Shown piece by piece: positions 10,861-22,222 of a stretch of 64,000 nt of DNA. The position numbers and the translations under genes are program-made. Numbering within the stretch: position 1 is the stretch's first letter; every line of letters starts with the position of its first letter. The stretch is from NCBI GenBank assembly GCA_932521035.1, contig OW051496.1:3906001-3970000 (forward strand), read 5' to 3'. The notes below the pieces were generated by a model, which had not been told where the DNA came from, searched no databases, and saw only the letters and a list, made by a program, of their open reading frames with translations. The stretch comes from Oscheius dolichura. Lineage: Eukaryota; Nematoda; Chromadorea; Rhabditida; Rhabditidae.

Positions 10861-13800
10861 TCACTCATCTTCTTTGACGAGATTGCCAAAAACGGCTGCT
10901 GGAACTGCTTGTGTTTCGACTTCTGAAACAAAAAATAGATTCGTAAAGAAGCGCTACCAACCTGTGTTGTCCTCTTCTTCTTCTTCCTCATCATCATCTC
11001 CTCCAATATCAATTTCATCTGGATTCTCTGTAGTGCTTTGCTGAGTAGTTTTGCTGGCTCCGCGAATAAAGGAAATATTTCCATTGTTCTTTTGTTGCTG
11101 CTCTGCCACCTGAAAGATAATATAATGTTCGAAATACAAAAAAAAAACATACCAATTGAGCTTTAGCTTCAAGGACTGCCATTGTATCGCCTGCTGTGGC
11201 TCCTTCTCCGGGCAGTTTTGTGGCACCGGCGGCGGCAATCATCTGTGCCGACATGTAGTTGACGTTCGTGTTATATGTGGCTTGCACAGAACGTTTGATG
11301 CGAAGCATTTCGCGGATTGTGTCTTCATTTCCGTGCTTGACTTCGAAATCACGCCATGTCTCCCAGAACTGGCCGTGTACCTGAATTATTATAAATAACA
11401 GCTAGAAATTAGAATACATACCCTAGGATCACAGACTTCCGAACAATGAGCATAAATAGCGCGAGCACGATCAATTTCTCCAAGAGCCCGTTCCATTTGG
11501 GCATATCGTAAGCTCATATCTCTGAAAAAAGGATAAGTAAATTTGAAATTACAAATAAATTATACCTTGATTTAGTCTCTGGCAAAACACTGATGGAATG
11601 CTCATAAATAGGTCTTGTATGAGGAATTCCATAAAGTTCACCAGCTTTTTTGATATAAATATTGAACATCTATAATTTGCATGTGAAAATATAATTAAAG
11701 GATAACTTACGTCGTACATTTCGTCCTTTTCAACTGCTAGTGTTGCCCGATTATAGATAGACATTGCATGTCTTGCAAGTCCATGATTTTCTTCTAATTT
11801 AGCATAAAGGAGGAAGATATCTAAACAAAACAGATAACCACAGTAAAAACAACATACTTTTAGCAAATTTCGGTGGACAGTGTTCCAGACATTGTTCGAA
11901 GAGATCGCGAGCTCGCTCCAATTTCTTTCCTCCATAACGGTCAATAAACTTTTTCAAGTAGGCATTCCAAATATCATAAACATTAGGCCATTTGAAAAGT
12001 GAAATTCCTCTTTCATATGCCTGAATAAATTATAATAAATGTTTGAGTAATACAACTTACTTTGAAAGCGTGCTCAAAGTACTGATGATCTTCCAAGAAC
12101 AAGGCGTAGTTTATTACAATTTGTGGAGTAGCAATTCGAAGATCCAAAATTCTTTCATACACAGCACGTGTAGATTCAACCTGAATACTTTTTATATTGA
12201 GAGAAAAAAATCTACAAACCGTGCCAAAGCATTCTTCTAAATCAGCATAAAGACTCCATATCCGTAGACTTTTGTAGACGCGATTTTGTACGGTTTCTGA
12301 TTCATCGAAGTAGTGCGTTTTACGGGGTGGAGGAGCACAGGCTCGTTTAATTGCAGCAATAGCACGTTCCGGTTTTCTGAAAATATAAAATTGGCTGAGA
12401 ATACTCAAATAACAAACTTATCACGAAGTTCTAACTCGGCATATTCACACCAAACAACGGCCAGTTCATCAACTTTTGCATAGTTAGCTTGGGTAGCCTT
12501 TTCAAAAATACTTCTGGCCTAAAATAATAAAAGTTGAAAAGCAATAAAAATTTAACAAACGTCGTCAAGTTGTCCGCCTTCTTCGTAAAATTTGGCAAAT
12601 TCGATCCATACTTGACTGAGTTTACCAACTTGTTGTTTGGGATCAATTGTACGGACGGACTCGATAAATGTCTCTATTTGCTGCAAGAAAATTATACACA
12701 ATAATTTTTTAAAGCCAACCTTTTCTGGTTCTCCTTCGAAAAGTTTCACTCGATTCAACCATTCATGGGCATTGTGTGGATTCTGGCGAAGTAAGACGCT
12801 ATTGAGCAGAATAGGTCTTCGTTTCATGAGCAGTTCATACATGGCAAAGATATGCTCGAGCTCTATTTTACTTTCTTCATCATCGTCGTCTAAATCATCC
12901 ATTCTAAATAAAATAATAAAAGAAAAAGAACAACACAAACCTGGCAGCACATTCTCTTTCCTCAAACTTCGCGTAAGCATCAAAAATCTGAGTAAAATCG
13001 CGAACAGTTTTGACACATGCCATTGCCTCTTCATAAACATCACGAGCATCTCCAAATTGGCCAGCACGAATGTAATACTCAGCAAATGAGCACCACAATA
13101 CTCCAACCTATAAATAGTACGGTTTAGCTAGACGATAAAACAAACTTGATCAGTATATTTTTGGATTCCTTGACGCATGACTGATTTCACATCAACTGAA
13201 TGGATTTTTGTTGGATTTTGTGATATTAGATTGCATAAATCAGCCCACAGCTGGAAATTAGTAAAGAAATAGAGTAAAGAAAAACTGCACTACCTGATGA
13301 ACGGTTTTCCCTTTCTCACTCACGGGCTTATCCTCATTTACTAGAATAACTAAATTTTTTGCGGCTTCGTCCAGCATGTCTATCTTAAGCAGATATTCCA
13401 CAAAATCTTCTCTGGCTCTCGGGTTGAGCTTTAGATATCTTCTGAAGACCCGAATGGCCGTCTCGGGAATATCATGATTTGTTACAAAATCAACATAAAT
13501 AGGCCATATTCTCATGTGCTGTGTAACAGGAAGAGCTCTAAAATTCAAAGAACATAAGAACTTATTTTTTTAGAAGCATACCTCAACGCTCTGTCAAACA
13601 CACGACGAGTTTCTGTAATCAGCCGCCGTTTAACCATTATGTCGCAATAATCCATCCATATCCGAGGCATCTTAAACGTGAATTTTAATATAATTCCGTC
13701 ACAAACAAACCTTGTGAAGTTGGGCAAGAGCTCGCTCATAAGCATCGCATAGATGCTGCCAAGCCACATCGGTCGGATTCTTATGCTGTATTAGCCGTCT

Positions 13801-14172
13801 TCTGTATCGTAGATATTGATACCATAACTTGTAACTGCGTTCGAAAATTTTGAGAGCTCTTTCATAAACCTAGAATATTTGAGCAATACAACTAAACCAG
13901 CTCAACATACTTGGCATGTTTGGCGCCAATGAGCCTTTGTCTTCTTCTTGTGGTCGATGTATCGCTGCCAACTTCGAAGCGAGTTGGGGTTCTTCAAAAT
14001 ATCTTCCTCATACGGGAGATCGGAGTCTTCCTGTAGAATTTGTTTTAACTATTGAAGGATCGAATAGATTGTCCAATAAGAAACAAATGCAAACCATAGC
14101 TATTGACGTCTTCTTCATTTCTTCTGTAATACTTGTTTCTGCTGGGACATCGGTGATATTCATATCAGGCAT
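10861..14172 (-). CDS. SYF1/XAB2: pre-mRNA-splicing factor SYF1 / XAB2
   Basis: About 18 exons separated by ~40-50-nt introns encode roughly 830 residues, close to the usual metazoan length. SYF1 is an all-helical HAT/TPR-like repeat scaffold of the Prp19-associated (NineTeen) complex, acting in the nucleus during spliceosome activation; in vertebrates it also works in transcription-coupled repair (family knowledge). Visible: an acidic N-terminus; [17 protein letters not shown] then [14 protein letters not shown]-type motifs such as [34 protein letters not shown] and RVFDRALR; an acidic Asp/Glu stretch; and the C-terminus [16 protein letters not shown], matching the conserved end of XAB2. The ATG at 14170-14172 is 8 nt after a TTTTAG acceptor. 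It is divergent from the glutaredoxin-like gene over about 360 bp. The gene appears intact. Confidence 0.93.
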
Positions 14173-14529
14173 TTTGACTGCTAAAAGAGCTGTGTAACCA
14201 AACATAGAGGAGCTAATCAATGGCAAGAAATCAATTGGGCAAAAGCAACACGAATAAATGAAAGCAAAAGTGTTTTCCAAAGCTCAAAAAAGGAAAACAA
14301 AAATTCGAAAAGTTAAAGGTCTAAAAAGGTCCTCGCGGCACGGGTCCCGTAGCCTGTCAACTTTGGCACTCCGCCATTTTTTGAATTGAGATTTTCCTCT
14401 TTCTTTCTTCTTCTTTGCCTCTTCTTTCCCTCACAAGGGCAACATTTTATTTTTTTATTTTATTTCTAACCATCCTCGTTCTTGTCCTTATTTTTATAAC
14501 CACTATTTTATTTTTTTCAGCATCGGTGA
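14173..14529. promoter_or_regulatory. bidirectional promoter region of SYF1 and the glutaredoxin/Taspase/condensin cluster
   Basis: The only intergenic DNA between two divergent housekeeping transcription units. It contains CCGCCATTTT at 14371-14380, matching the core recognised by YY1-type zinc fingers in metazoan housekeeping promoters (known motif; use here is inferred). A pyrimidine tract leads to a TTTTTTTCAG acceptor ending at 14520, 9 nt before the plus-strand ATG. A TTTTAG acceptor precedes the SYF1 ATG on the other strand. No TATA box is obvious. Confidence 0.5.
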
Positions 14530-14894
14530 ATGAGAGGACGTCTGATACTAGGACAGACCATCCTCCGTCTTATTTCAAGAACCTACATAGACGTCGCTTA
14601 TAGGCCTAATCTCGTCCTCTACACCAGTGACGAGTGTTCCTTGTGCGTACACTTCAAGAAGCACTTGGAACACTTTCTGGTGAAAAATAATTTGGACTTG
14701 GAGATCGAATATCGCGATATCAAACAGTGCGATCAGCTCACATTTGAAGTTAGTGATTTTATTTTACAATATGCTCTATAATTTAGCAATATAAACATTC
14801 TATTCCCGTCCTAACTTCTGAAGGAAAAGTCGTCTGTCAACATCGGTTTAGCAGTATTTTATTCAAGCGTTTCCTTGGAATTCCGGAACAATAA
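14530..14894 (+). CDS. glutaredoxin-like protein (C5orf63/DUF836 type)
   Basis: Two exons (14530-14748 and 14787-14894; 38-nt GT-AG intron) encode 108 residues. After a short, possibly mitochondrial-targeting N-terminus (RGRLILGQTILRLISRTY) comes NLVLYTSDECSLCVHFKKHL, a thioredoxin-fold first strand with a CxxC redox motif (CSLC). Then follow EIEYRDIKQCD, the cis-Pro segment HSIPVLTSEGKVV, and a short basic tail. Length and motif order fit the small glutaredoxin-like family (DUF836). The likely role is a thiol-disulfide oxidoreductase; substrate unknown. It is first of three same-strand genes. Its stop is one base from the Taspase start, so the two probably share a primary transcript. Confidence 0.82.
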
Positions 14895-14895
14895 A

Positions 14896-16186
14896 ATGTT
14901 AGCTGTTCATGGAGGCTAGTTATATTTCATTACTGAATTGATTGTTTAGGGGTCGGTTTTAATATGCCCGGCGAAGTTGATATATGGTGTGCAGATGCTT
15001 TAAAACAAACTGCTGACGACGTCACAATAGCTGTTTCAGTAAGTATTGATCTCATGATTTTATCTGTGAAATTTTAGAGTCTAGAAAATCATAAGTATTT
15101 CAACTGCGGCGTTGGATCAAATCTGACAGCGCAAGGAACTGTAGAATGTGAAGCAGGATATATGACATCGAAATATTTCAAGTGAGGTTTTCAACTTTTT
15201 GAATAAATAGGTTTTTATAGATTTGGTGCTGTCGGATGCGTCTCAACAGTCAAGAATCCCATTCTAGCCGCGAGAGCCGTCGCTCTAGATATTCCAACAC
15301 CTGGCCTGGCGAAGCCACAAGTACTGGTTGGAAAAGGAGCAGAGCAGTGGGCTCGAGAGAGAAGTAAGACCATTATTTAAAATTAAACATAAGTTATAAT
15401 TAAGAACTTGAAATGTGCGAGCCAGAAGATTTAATAACTAGCAACGCTCAAAGTGAATGGAGAGAGACGACACAGAACCTTGTCGAATGTTCGCCGCTTA
15501 TGCTATCGGACCTTTCTAAATTGGACACAGTTGGAGGAGTTGCAATAAAAGTAGGAGTTTTTAAAAGTTACCAGCTATTTTTAGGACGGGCATGCTGAAG
15601 CCTGTGTATCCTCTGGTGGAATACTTTACAAACGGCCTGGGCGTTTAGGACAATGCACATTTTTTGGATCAGGAATTTGGGCCGACAAATCTGGAGACAC
15701 CTTGATTGCTGTGTCAGCGAGTGGGCTTGGAGAAGCTCTTGTGCGAACGGATTTTTGCCGTTCTTTATCTCGCGCTGTGATGAATAGGTTTTTCCTTAAA
15801 ATATTATTTATGACTTTAAAAATCTAGAAATAGCCAAGATCTACCAGCTCCAGCAATAGAGCATTGGTTTCAAAATGAATTTCTGCGCTCACCATATCTG
15901 ACGGATATTCCCTCCCAGATGATACTTGCCGGCGGCATCGTCTTACTTCAGGTAAGGTCGTTCAAATTTCGATAAGCTTATATTTCACTATCGCTTCGGC
16001 AACGGTGTTACATTAAATATTTACGGTAATATTTTATAGGAGGGCGGATGTTCTGAGCTGTTAGTTTTCCACAATACTCCTTCTTTTCCCGTTGCTTTTA
16101 AATCAAGAGGGAAAGTGAAAAGAAAAGTCTCCAAGATGGACCCGAAATTCCCAGTAACAGTTAAAGTAGAATCATATTTGTTATGA
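14896..16186 (+). CDS. TASP1: threonine aspartase (Taspase-1 family)
   Basis: A class of N-terminal nucleophile hydrolase made as a proenzyme that cleaves itself before a conserved Thr; in vertebrates the mature protease cuts MLL and TFIIA (family knowledge). Visible: VHGGVG at the N-terminus, as in the type-2 asparaginase fold; FNCGVGSNLTAQGTVECEAG; FGAVGCVSTVKNPILAAR; LVGKGAEQWARER; then SKLDTVGGVAIKDGHAEA, where the Thr near 15527 is the predicted nucleophile. C-terminal to it are VSSGGILYKRPGRLGQ and SASGLGEALVRT. Several short introns are present. Using the ATG at 14896 requires a 35-nt GC-AG intron (14915-14949) but restores the conserved HGG motif. Otherwise translation would start at 14964 without it. 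The tail after the last exon is basic and family-unlike. Confidence 0.88.
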
Positions 16187-16426
16187 TTTGTTGATTTATT
16201 TTGCATATTGTTATTTGTTATTTCCCGGTGTTACTTATTGTTTTATTTCTGCCGTTCATTCATTGTACAAAAACCCGCGTGATCATGTTGTATATTTTTT
16301 GCAAATTTAATGTTCTATAAGAATAGTTTACATTTTGTTGCTGCTACTTTAAATTGCCGTTCATTCGGTTGTTATCGTTTATATGTAAAATGTTTTTATT
16401 GTTTATAGAGAAAGATAATATAAGAA

Positions 16427-19400
16427 ATGAGTGATGAATCGGGATCTGAGGACGAGCAATTAGAAATCGAATATACCAATGACGAGGAGAGCTCCAGAAG
16501 TTCAAGTGTGGCAGAGAGCGCGAATTCAGGCTCTAAAGAAATTGATGCTCCTCCATAGTGAGTTTCTTTAAGCTAATATTTTGCACTTTTGTGCGTTGTC
16601 TAGAATTACTTATCATTTTTTAGCTTCGAAATCCCTATCAGCGATGATGATTTGAAAGTGTTCCGTAAAACTGCTTACCATGTTGTAGAAGATGATGATA
16701 TTGAAGAAGATCTTGTGAGAGAAGAAGTCGAAAGTATGCCAGAAATACTATGAGTAATTATATTTACTTCAGTATTTGCATCTAAATTGCCAGATGAAGG
16801 CTGGCGAGCCTTGAAGCATCACTTTGACGCCTTTTTTACTCTAGCTAAGATAAACACAAAAATAAAGAATGACGAACTTTGGCTGTTAGCCACGAGAAAG
16901 CTTCTCGATTGTAAGTGTTTTTCGCATAAAAATAATTCTCTTTGTATGTAACTTTTAGGTTATAACATACTTTACCAAAGTTCCTTGAGAAAAGCATTGA
17001 AACGGTCTATTTATTCACAAGGCCGACTGTCCGAAGAGGTGAAAATTTATGGCATAAAGTTAATAACTTATTTCCAGGTCATTTATGAAATAGCAAATGT
17101 AGCTAATAATATTCTCATGCTGGTCTATCTGTTAAACAGATTATCTCTTCATTTGGAGAGCTGGTATATGTCCCGTCTTTTAGGATTAGAAAAGAAGAAA
17201 GGTGCCAGAAAGTTAGACTTAGACGAAAATATGGAAAAATGGACGCAACTTCGTGTAAAAGTGGGCTCCTTACTTTATACTTAAATAGTAGTAAATTATA
17301 GATAGTGGAATGTTTTACTCAAATTTCTGAGATTACTATAACAGACAACAATGGAAATGAAAAAGTTGGTGCAATTAAATTTTTATGGAAACCACCAGAA
17401 GTTGATAAACGCATGATAACGTAGGGTTTAGTTCAATCAAATATTATGGATAATTAAGGACTATAATTGAAACCGCGTTCAAATTCCTTGAAAATCCGAC
17501 TAATAAAGCTGTTGCTTCACTTCCGTGGCTCAAGCAGATATTTATGCTAATACGTTCAATCTGTATCCGTTATGACTACTTTTCTCGTTAGTTTTTTTAA
17601 ATATATTTATGCGTTTTTTAGGTATGGCAGTAGCGCTTGTTGAAAAGACTGTAAACCTCGACTATCTGCGTGAAGCATCTGCATCAAAGTATCCTTTTAT
17701 TCAAGCGATTATAGCTGTATCCCAGAACGGTATGGAGCTTGAAATTTACTAAATATATGGTATGTTTAGGTGATATGGATCTTTTACTGTCTCATATGGT
17801 ACACCATTTGGGTGATATACTTGATGCCGATTTTAATTCTACATCAACTAAGCCCTATTCTCTTTTGATGACGACAATGGCTGAACTTGCACCTGATATA
17901 ATGGTTAAACAGCTTTCTGCCATTCTTCCTTATTTACAAAATGACGTAAAATTTTTAAATCATATTTATGGATGCTCCGTTTTAGATTCCTCAATTTCGC
18001 TCGACTGTTCTTCAGTGTTTTGCTCACCTCTTATGCAGTAGCAAACTTTCGGAACAAGTTTGCGCTCAATTTTCACGAGTGTTTAAAGTGCGAAATAGAA
18101 TGCTTGAATATTGTCGAGTAAATAGTAGTTTTTTACAGATACAATTGAGTTTAGGATCATCTCAAAGATGAAAATGCAAATGTTAGAAATAAAGCACTAC
18201 AGGTTTGGGTCACTTTGGCTGAAAATAAAAGAATACCATCCGAACAACTTCAAAAAGCACTTATTTCTTCTATAGGTGAGCATAATCTGTATAAAGAGAT
18301 TAAATTTATGATTTTTTTAGGAGATCGATTAATGGATAAATCGCTGATGTGTAGAAAAAGTGCTTTCCGATTTATGTTAGAATTTATAGAATCGAATCCT
18401 TATGGACACGATGTTCGTTTTAAATTTTTTTATTTTAATTTGATGTTTTCAAATTTAGTTTGATTATGATCTACATGTCAAAAAACTGAAGGATTTAAAT
18501 ACTGCCAGAAGAAAGTTGAAATCGCGGGATCCAAGTACAGCTTCTTTCGTTCTATGAAATTAATTTGTTTATAGTTGATCAGACCACAGCAGTCGCCTTC
18601 TCCGAATTTGACGATGTGCGTGCACCTTTTGAGAAACAATTGAGAGATAGTCTGCAGCAGTATCGTAACGGTTTAAATGAGGATTTAGGAGACGACCTTG
18701 ACCCTTCGGTGTAGGTTTCTCTAGATCAAATTATATTTCTACAATTTTAGAGTACTTTGGGCAATAGGAACACAGATTGTAAAGTATCCTGTAGCATCAG
18801 CCCGGACAGTTGCGGCACTTGTTACAAAAGGACAATTCGGAAAGATCGATCCCCATGGGTAGGTCAATTTTTACATTTAAATATAAAGTTTATTTTTTAA
18901 GCGAATTAGATCAAATTGTCGATAGTTGTCTTGATCTCTGTCTCAAAATGTATTGTTCAAGCAAAAAGAGAAATCGTAACATGGACAACGAAGCACAACT
19001 TGCGTTTGAAGATGAAATAAATGATCATAAAGAAGAAATGGCTCGGATTGGAAAAGAAATTACTCAACTAATTGTATAGTTTTTAGTTGGCAGTTTTTTA
19101 TTTCAATTTAGGACAAAATCATTGTTTCTAAAGAGATTAGTGAATGTATTCCCAAAGCCATGAGAGCTGTTCTTCTTGGAGATTTAACGGAAATGACAGA
19201 AGCCATGAAGTTTATTGTCAAGTGCAAGCATTTTAATGTCAAGTAATATATTTTGCGTTCTAATTTTTCAACAATTATAACAGAGGATCCGACCAAGCAG
19301 TTCGTCAAATGTGCTCATTAATTTGGCGACACAATCAGGATATACGGAAAGAAGTTTTGAATACAGCAGAAACACTTTTTGTCAGTGTAAACAAGTAGTT

Positions 19401-22019
19401 TTTTTAAATTGATTGTTTTATGAAAATATTTAGAAATTCCGAAATCAAGGTCAAATCTACAGTGGAGAATTTGTTTACAGTTCTAACAGGAATGAAAGAT
19501 GAAGAACGGGCTTGTATTGAAGAAGTGATCAGCAAAATGGCCGTTTCTGAATTACCTGAAGGAACTGCAAAATATGTGTGGAAATTGGCTGACAAAAGCA
19601 GTCCCGAGAAGCAAAAAGTTGCTCTTCAATTAATTGGTATCCTGGTAAAATCGGACAAAGATCTACGAAAATATCTACGCCAAATGCAAGCTATAGTAAA
19701 AGATCGACATCTTCCTTCAAAAGTCCGTGTCGAAGCGCTTTCTGCTCTTGCAAATATGGCCGATCTTGTATGTTTTATTTATACTAATATTATATGTATC
19801 TGTTTTAGAGTAAACACAGTACTGAACCAGGATGGGTTTTCCGTCTTCCCGCAAATGATTCTCTTTTTACCGTTATAGAAACTTTTGTAATTGAAGGTAT
19901 CTTAGCTATTATGATTTCAATATAATTTTTTTTAGAATTTATGCGTGCTCCTAATAGTCGTGACGGCTCTGTTTGGTTTGAAGCGATGCAGGCAGCATTG
20001 AGCATTTATTTTGATGTTGCAAAAGATACAAATGCCGTTTTGTGCCGATTGACAGGCAAAGTTAGTGCTTCCTTTTGCGTTATAAATTAACATTTATTTA
20101 GATTTTGGTCATTGCACATAGAGTTAGCGGTGTTGCTGAACATTATACTGAAGAATTCATGAATAATACAGATGAAACTATGATGGAATTAATTGAGGAC
20201 ATGAAGTTAGTATTGGTGGCTATTTTATCTAAAGTTGTGTTATTTAGGAAAAAATACAGCGGAATGTTTTGCTTCTTTATCGAGCGTTGTCTTGTATTGG
20301 CAGGAGAGATAGCAATGCGCATAGTAATTCATGTAGATGTCACCTGGTTTAGAGAGGTTAAAAAATTGCCAGAACTTGTCGGAATGGCGCGAAGGGTTAG
20401 TTTCAGTGATATTTTGTGACAAATACTGACAATTTTCAGGGAGAAATTACAGCCAAAAAAGCTCCGAACCGATTATTAACAGAATGGGAATTTCGATCAG
20501 CCATGCATCGAGGTCTTTTCAATTATTCTACCAGAGATGATAATAATCCACATGGTACAGAATAATTCATTCATTTTTAAGTTTCATAATTATAGGTAAT
20601 ACAGATGATGATCGTGTACGTGGAATGGCCGATAATATCCTCAATCGTAAACTTTTCCGTAGTGGAAAATTGCTAGCTCGTTTGGCACCTTTCGTCATGT
20701 ATGCTCTTCGAGCAGAGTCTAGCCCTGATTCCATTCGTGATGCGGCTGCAGTTGCCTTCAGTAAATTTATGCTTGTCAGGTACATTTTTTACCCTATTTT
20801 CTTCAGTAATTCTTATTTTTAGCCGAGAATTCAGTGAAAGAGGCGCTCCGCTGTTCTTTATGATTTTAAACAACTGTATGAATCCAATAGTACGCCATAA
20901 TTTCATTATTGCTTCTGGAGATTTGTGTAGCCGAATGCCCAACTTGGTGGAGAAATACAGCAATAACGTTTATGCCATGTTTGTTTATTTCTATTGCGTT
21001 TCAATTTTTCTTTTAGGACAAAAGATCCTGAGCCCATGGTCCGCGAAACTGCCATCTTGGTGCTAACACATCTTCTTACTAATCACATGTTAAAGCACAA
21101 AGGCTGCCTCGCAGATGTTGCTAAGTAAGACATTCTTTTCTATTTAAATTATTTATTTATTTCAGACTTATTACCGATAGAGTTTCCGAAATTAGCACCT
21201 TGACTAAAGAATTCTTTGCCGAACTTGGAACAAGAGTATTTTTATTGTTTTTCTTTTGGATTATTGAAATTTAGGGAATTGTATACAACCTTTTACCTGA
21301 CTTTATATCACGTTTATCTAGAAGCTCCCGTGAGGTTTCTCTACAACAATTCAAAACTATTATGAGGTTTTATTAATTTTTCAATCTTTTGAACTTTATT
21401 TTAGCTTCCTTCTTCAACAAATTAAAGACAAACAAATGGATATTTTGGTCGAAAAGATGTGTGCCCGTTTCGCCTATGTAAAAACGTACGCTTTTCAAAA
21501 TAGCATGCTAAAGTGGTGATTTCAGAGATCAAGCCACATCCAAGAATTCACGAATCGCTCATTATTATAGCTTCTGCATTTCACAAATTAATTTGTCAGA
21601 CAAGGCATTCGGAAAGGTAGATCTGCTTTAAATTCTAACAGTTATATTTTTCAGATGAGAGATAATTTGAATAATTTTGCATCATTTATGGAGGATCAAC
21701 AAGTTTATGAAGATTTCAAAGCGCCACTTGAAAAGCTTGTAAAAAATACAAAAAATGTCGATCTCCAAGTAAGTATCAACCGTTTGTCAAAATATTTGTT
21801 TAGCTCGAAGTACCCGAATTTTTGGCGCAAATCACGGCCATCCATAACCGTGGCCTAACAGGAGAAGAGTTTGCTCAACCACGCCCAGTGCGATCCCGTG
21901 GAACCCGAGGACGAGGACGTGGCGGCGGTGGTACTCCTGTTGCTCAACGGACCGTTACCCGAAGACGGCGCGTTGTTGATTCCGATTCTGATGAACTCGA
22001 CGATATTGAAGGTTCGTAA
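16427..22019 (+). CDS. NCAPD2: condensin complex subunit 1 (CAP-D2)
   Basis: About 30 exons with very short introns give a HEAT-repeat protein of roughly 1,350-1,400 residues, the usual CAP-D2 size. It binds the kleisin and SMC2/SMC4 to compact mitotic chromosomes (family knowledge). Visible: an acidic N-terminus (MSDESGSEDEQLEIEYTNDEE); SLMCRKSAFRFMLEFIESNP; SDQAVRQMCSLIWRHNQDI; REVSLQQFKTIMSFLLQQIK; HYYSFCISQINLSDKAFGKM; MRDNLNNFASFMEDQ; and a basic tail rich in Arg/Gly followed by DSDSDELDDIEGS, typical of the phosphorylatable CAP-D2 C-terminus. It starts 240 bp after Taspase on the same strand, behind a TTTATAG acceptor. The coding sequence is visibly more AT-rich than genes after 22 kb. 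No break was seen. Confidence 0.9.
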
Positions 22020-22216
22020 ATCATTAACTGTAAATATGTTTGATCTCACGTTTCATGTAGTATATAATTTCTGATAAATTATCCACTCACTGATTTATAT
22101 AGCTTACAAAACATCTTTTTACGGTAAACTTCATTCTTTTAGGTTCTAGAAATGTAAAACGAAGAAAGAAGAGAAGGGGAACGTTGTTATTTGTTTATTT
22201 CACCGCTTCTGATATC

Positions 22217-22222
22217 TTTATT
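22217..22222 (-). terminator. AATAAA polyadenylation signal overlapping a stop codon
   Basis: On the minus strand the reading frame ends ...AAGAAGTAATAAAG, so the stop codon (22221-22223) overlaps AATAAA. The 3' UTR of this gene is therefore probably only about 10-20 nt, leaving under 200 bp to the convergent condensin gene. Confidence 0.55.
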
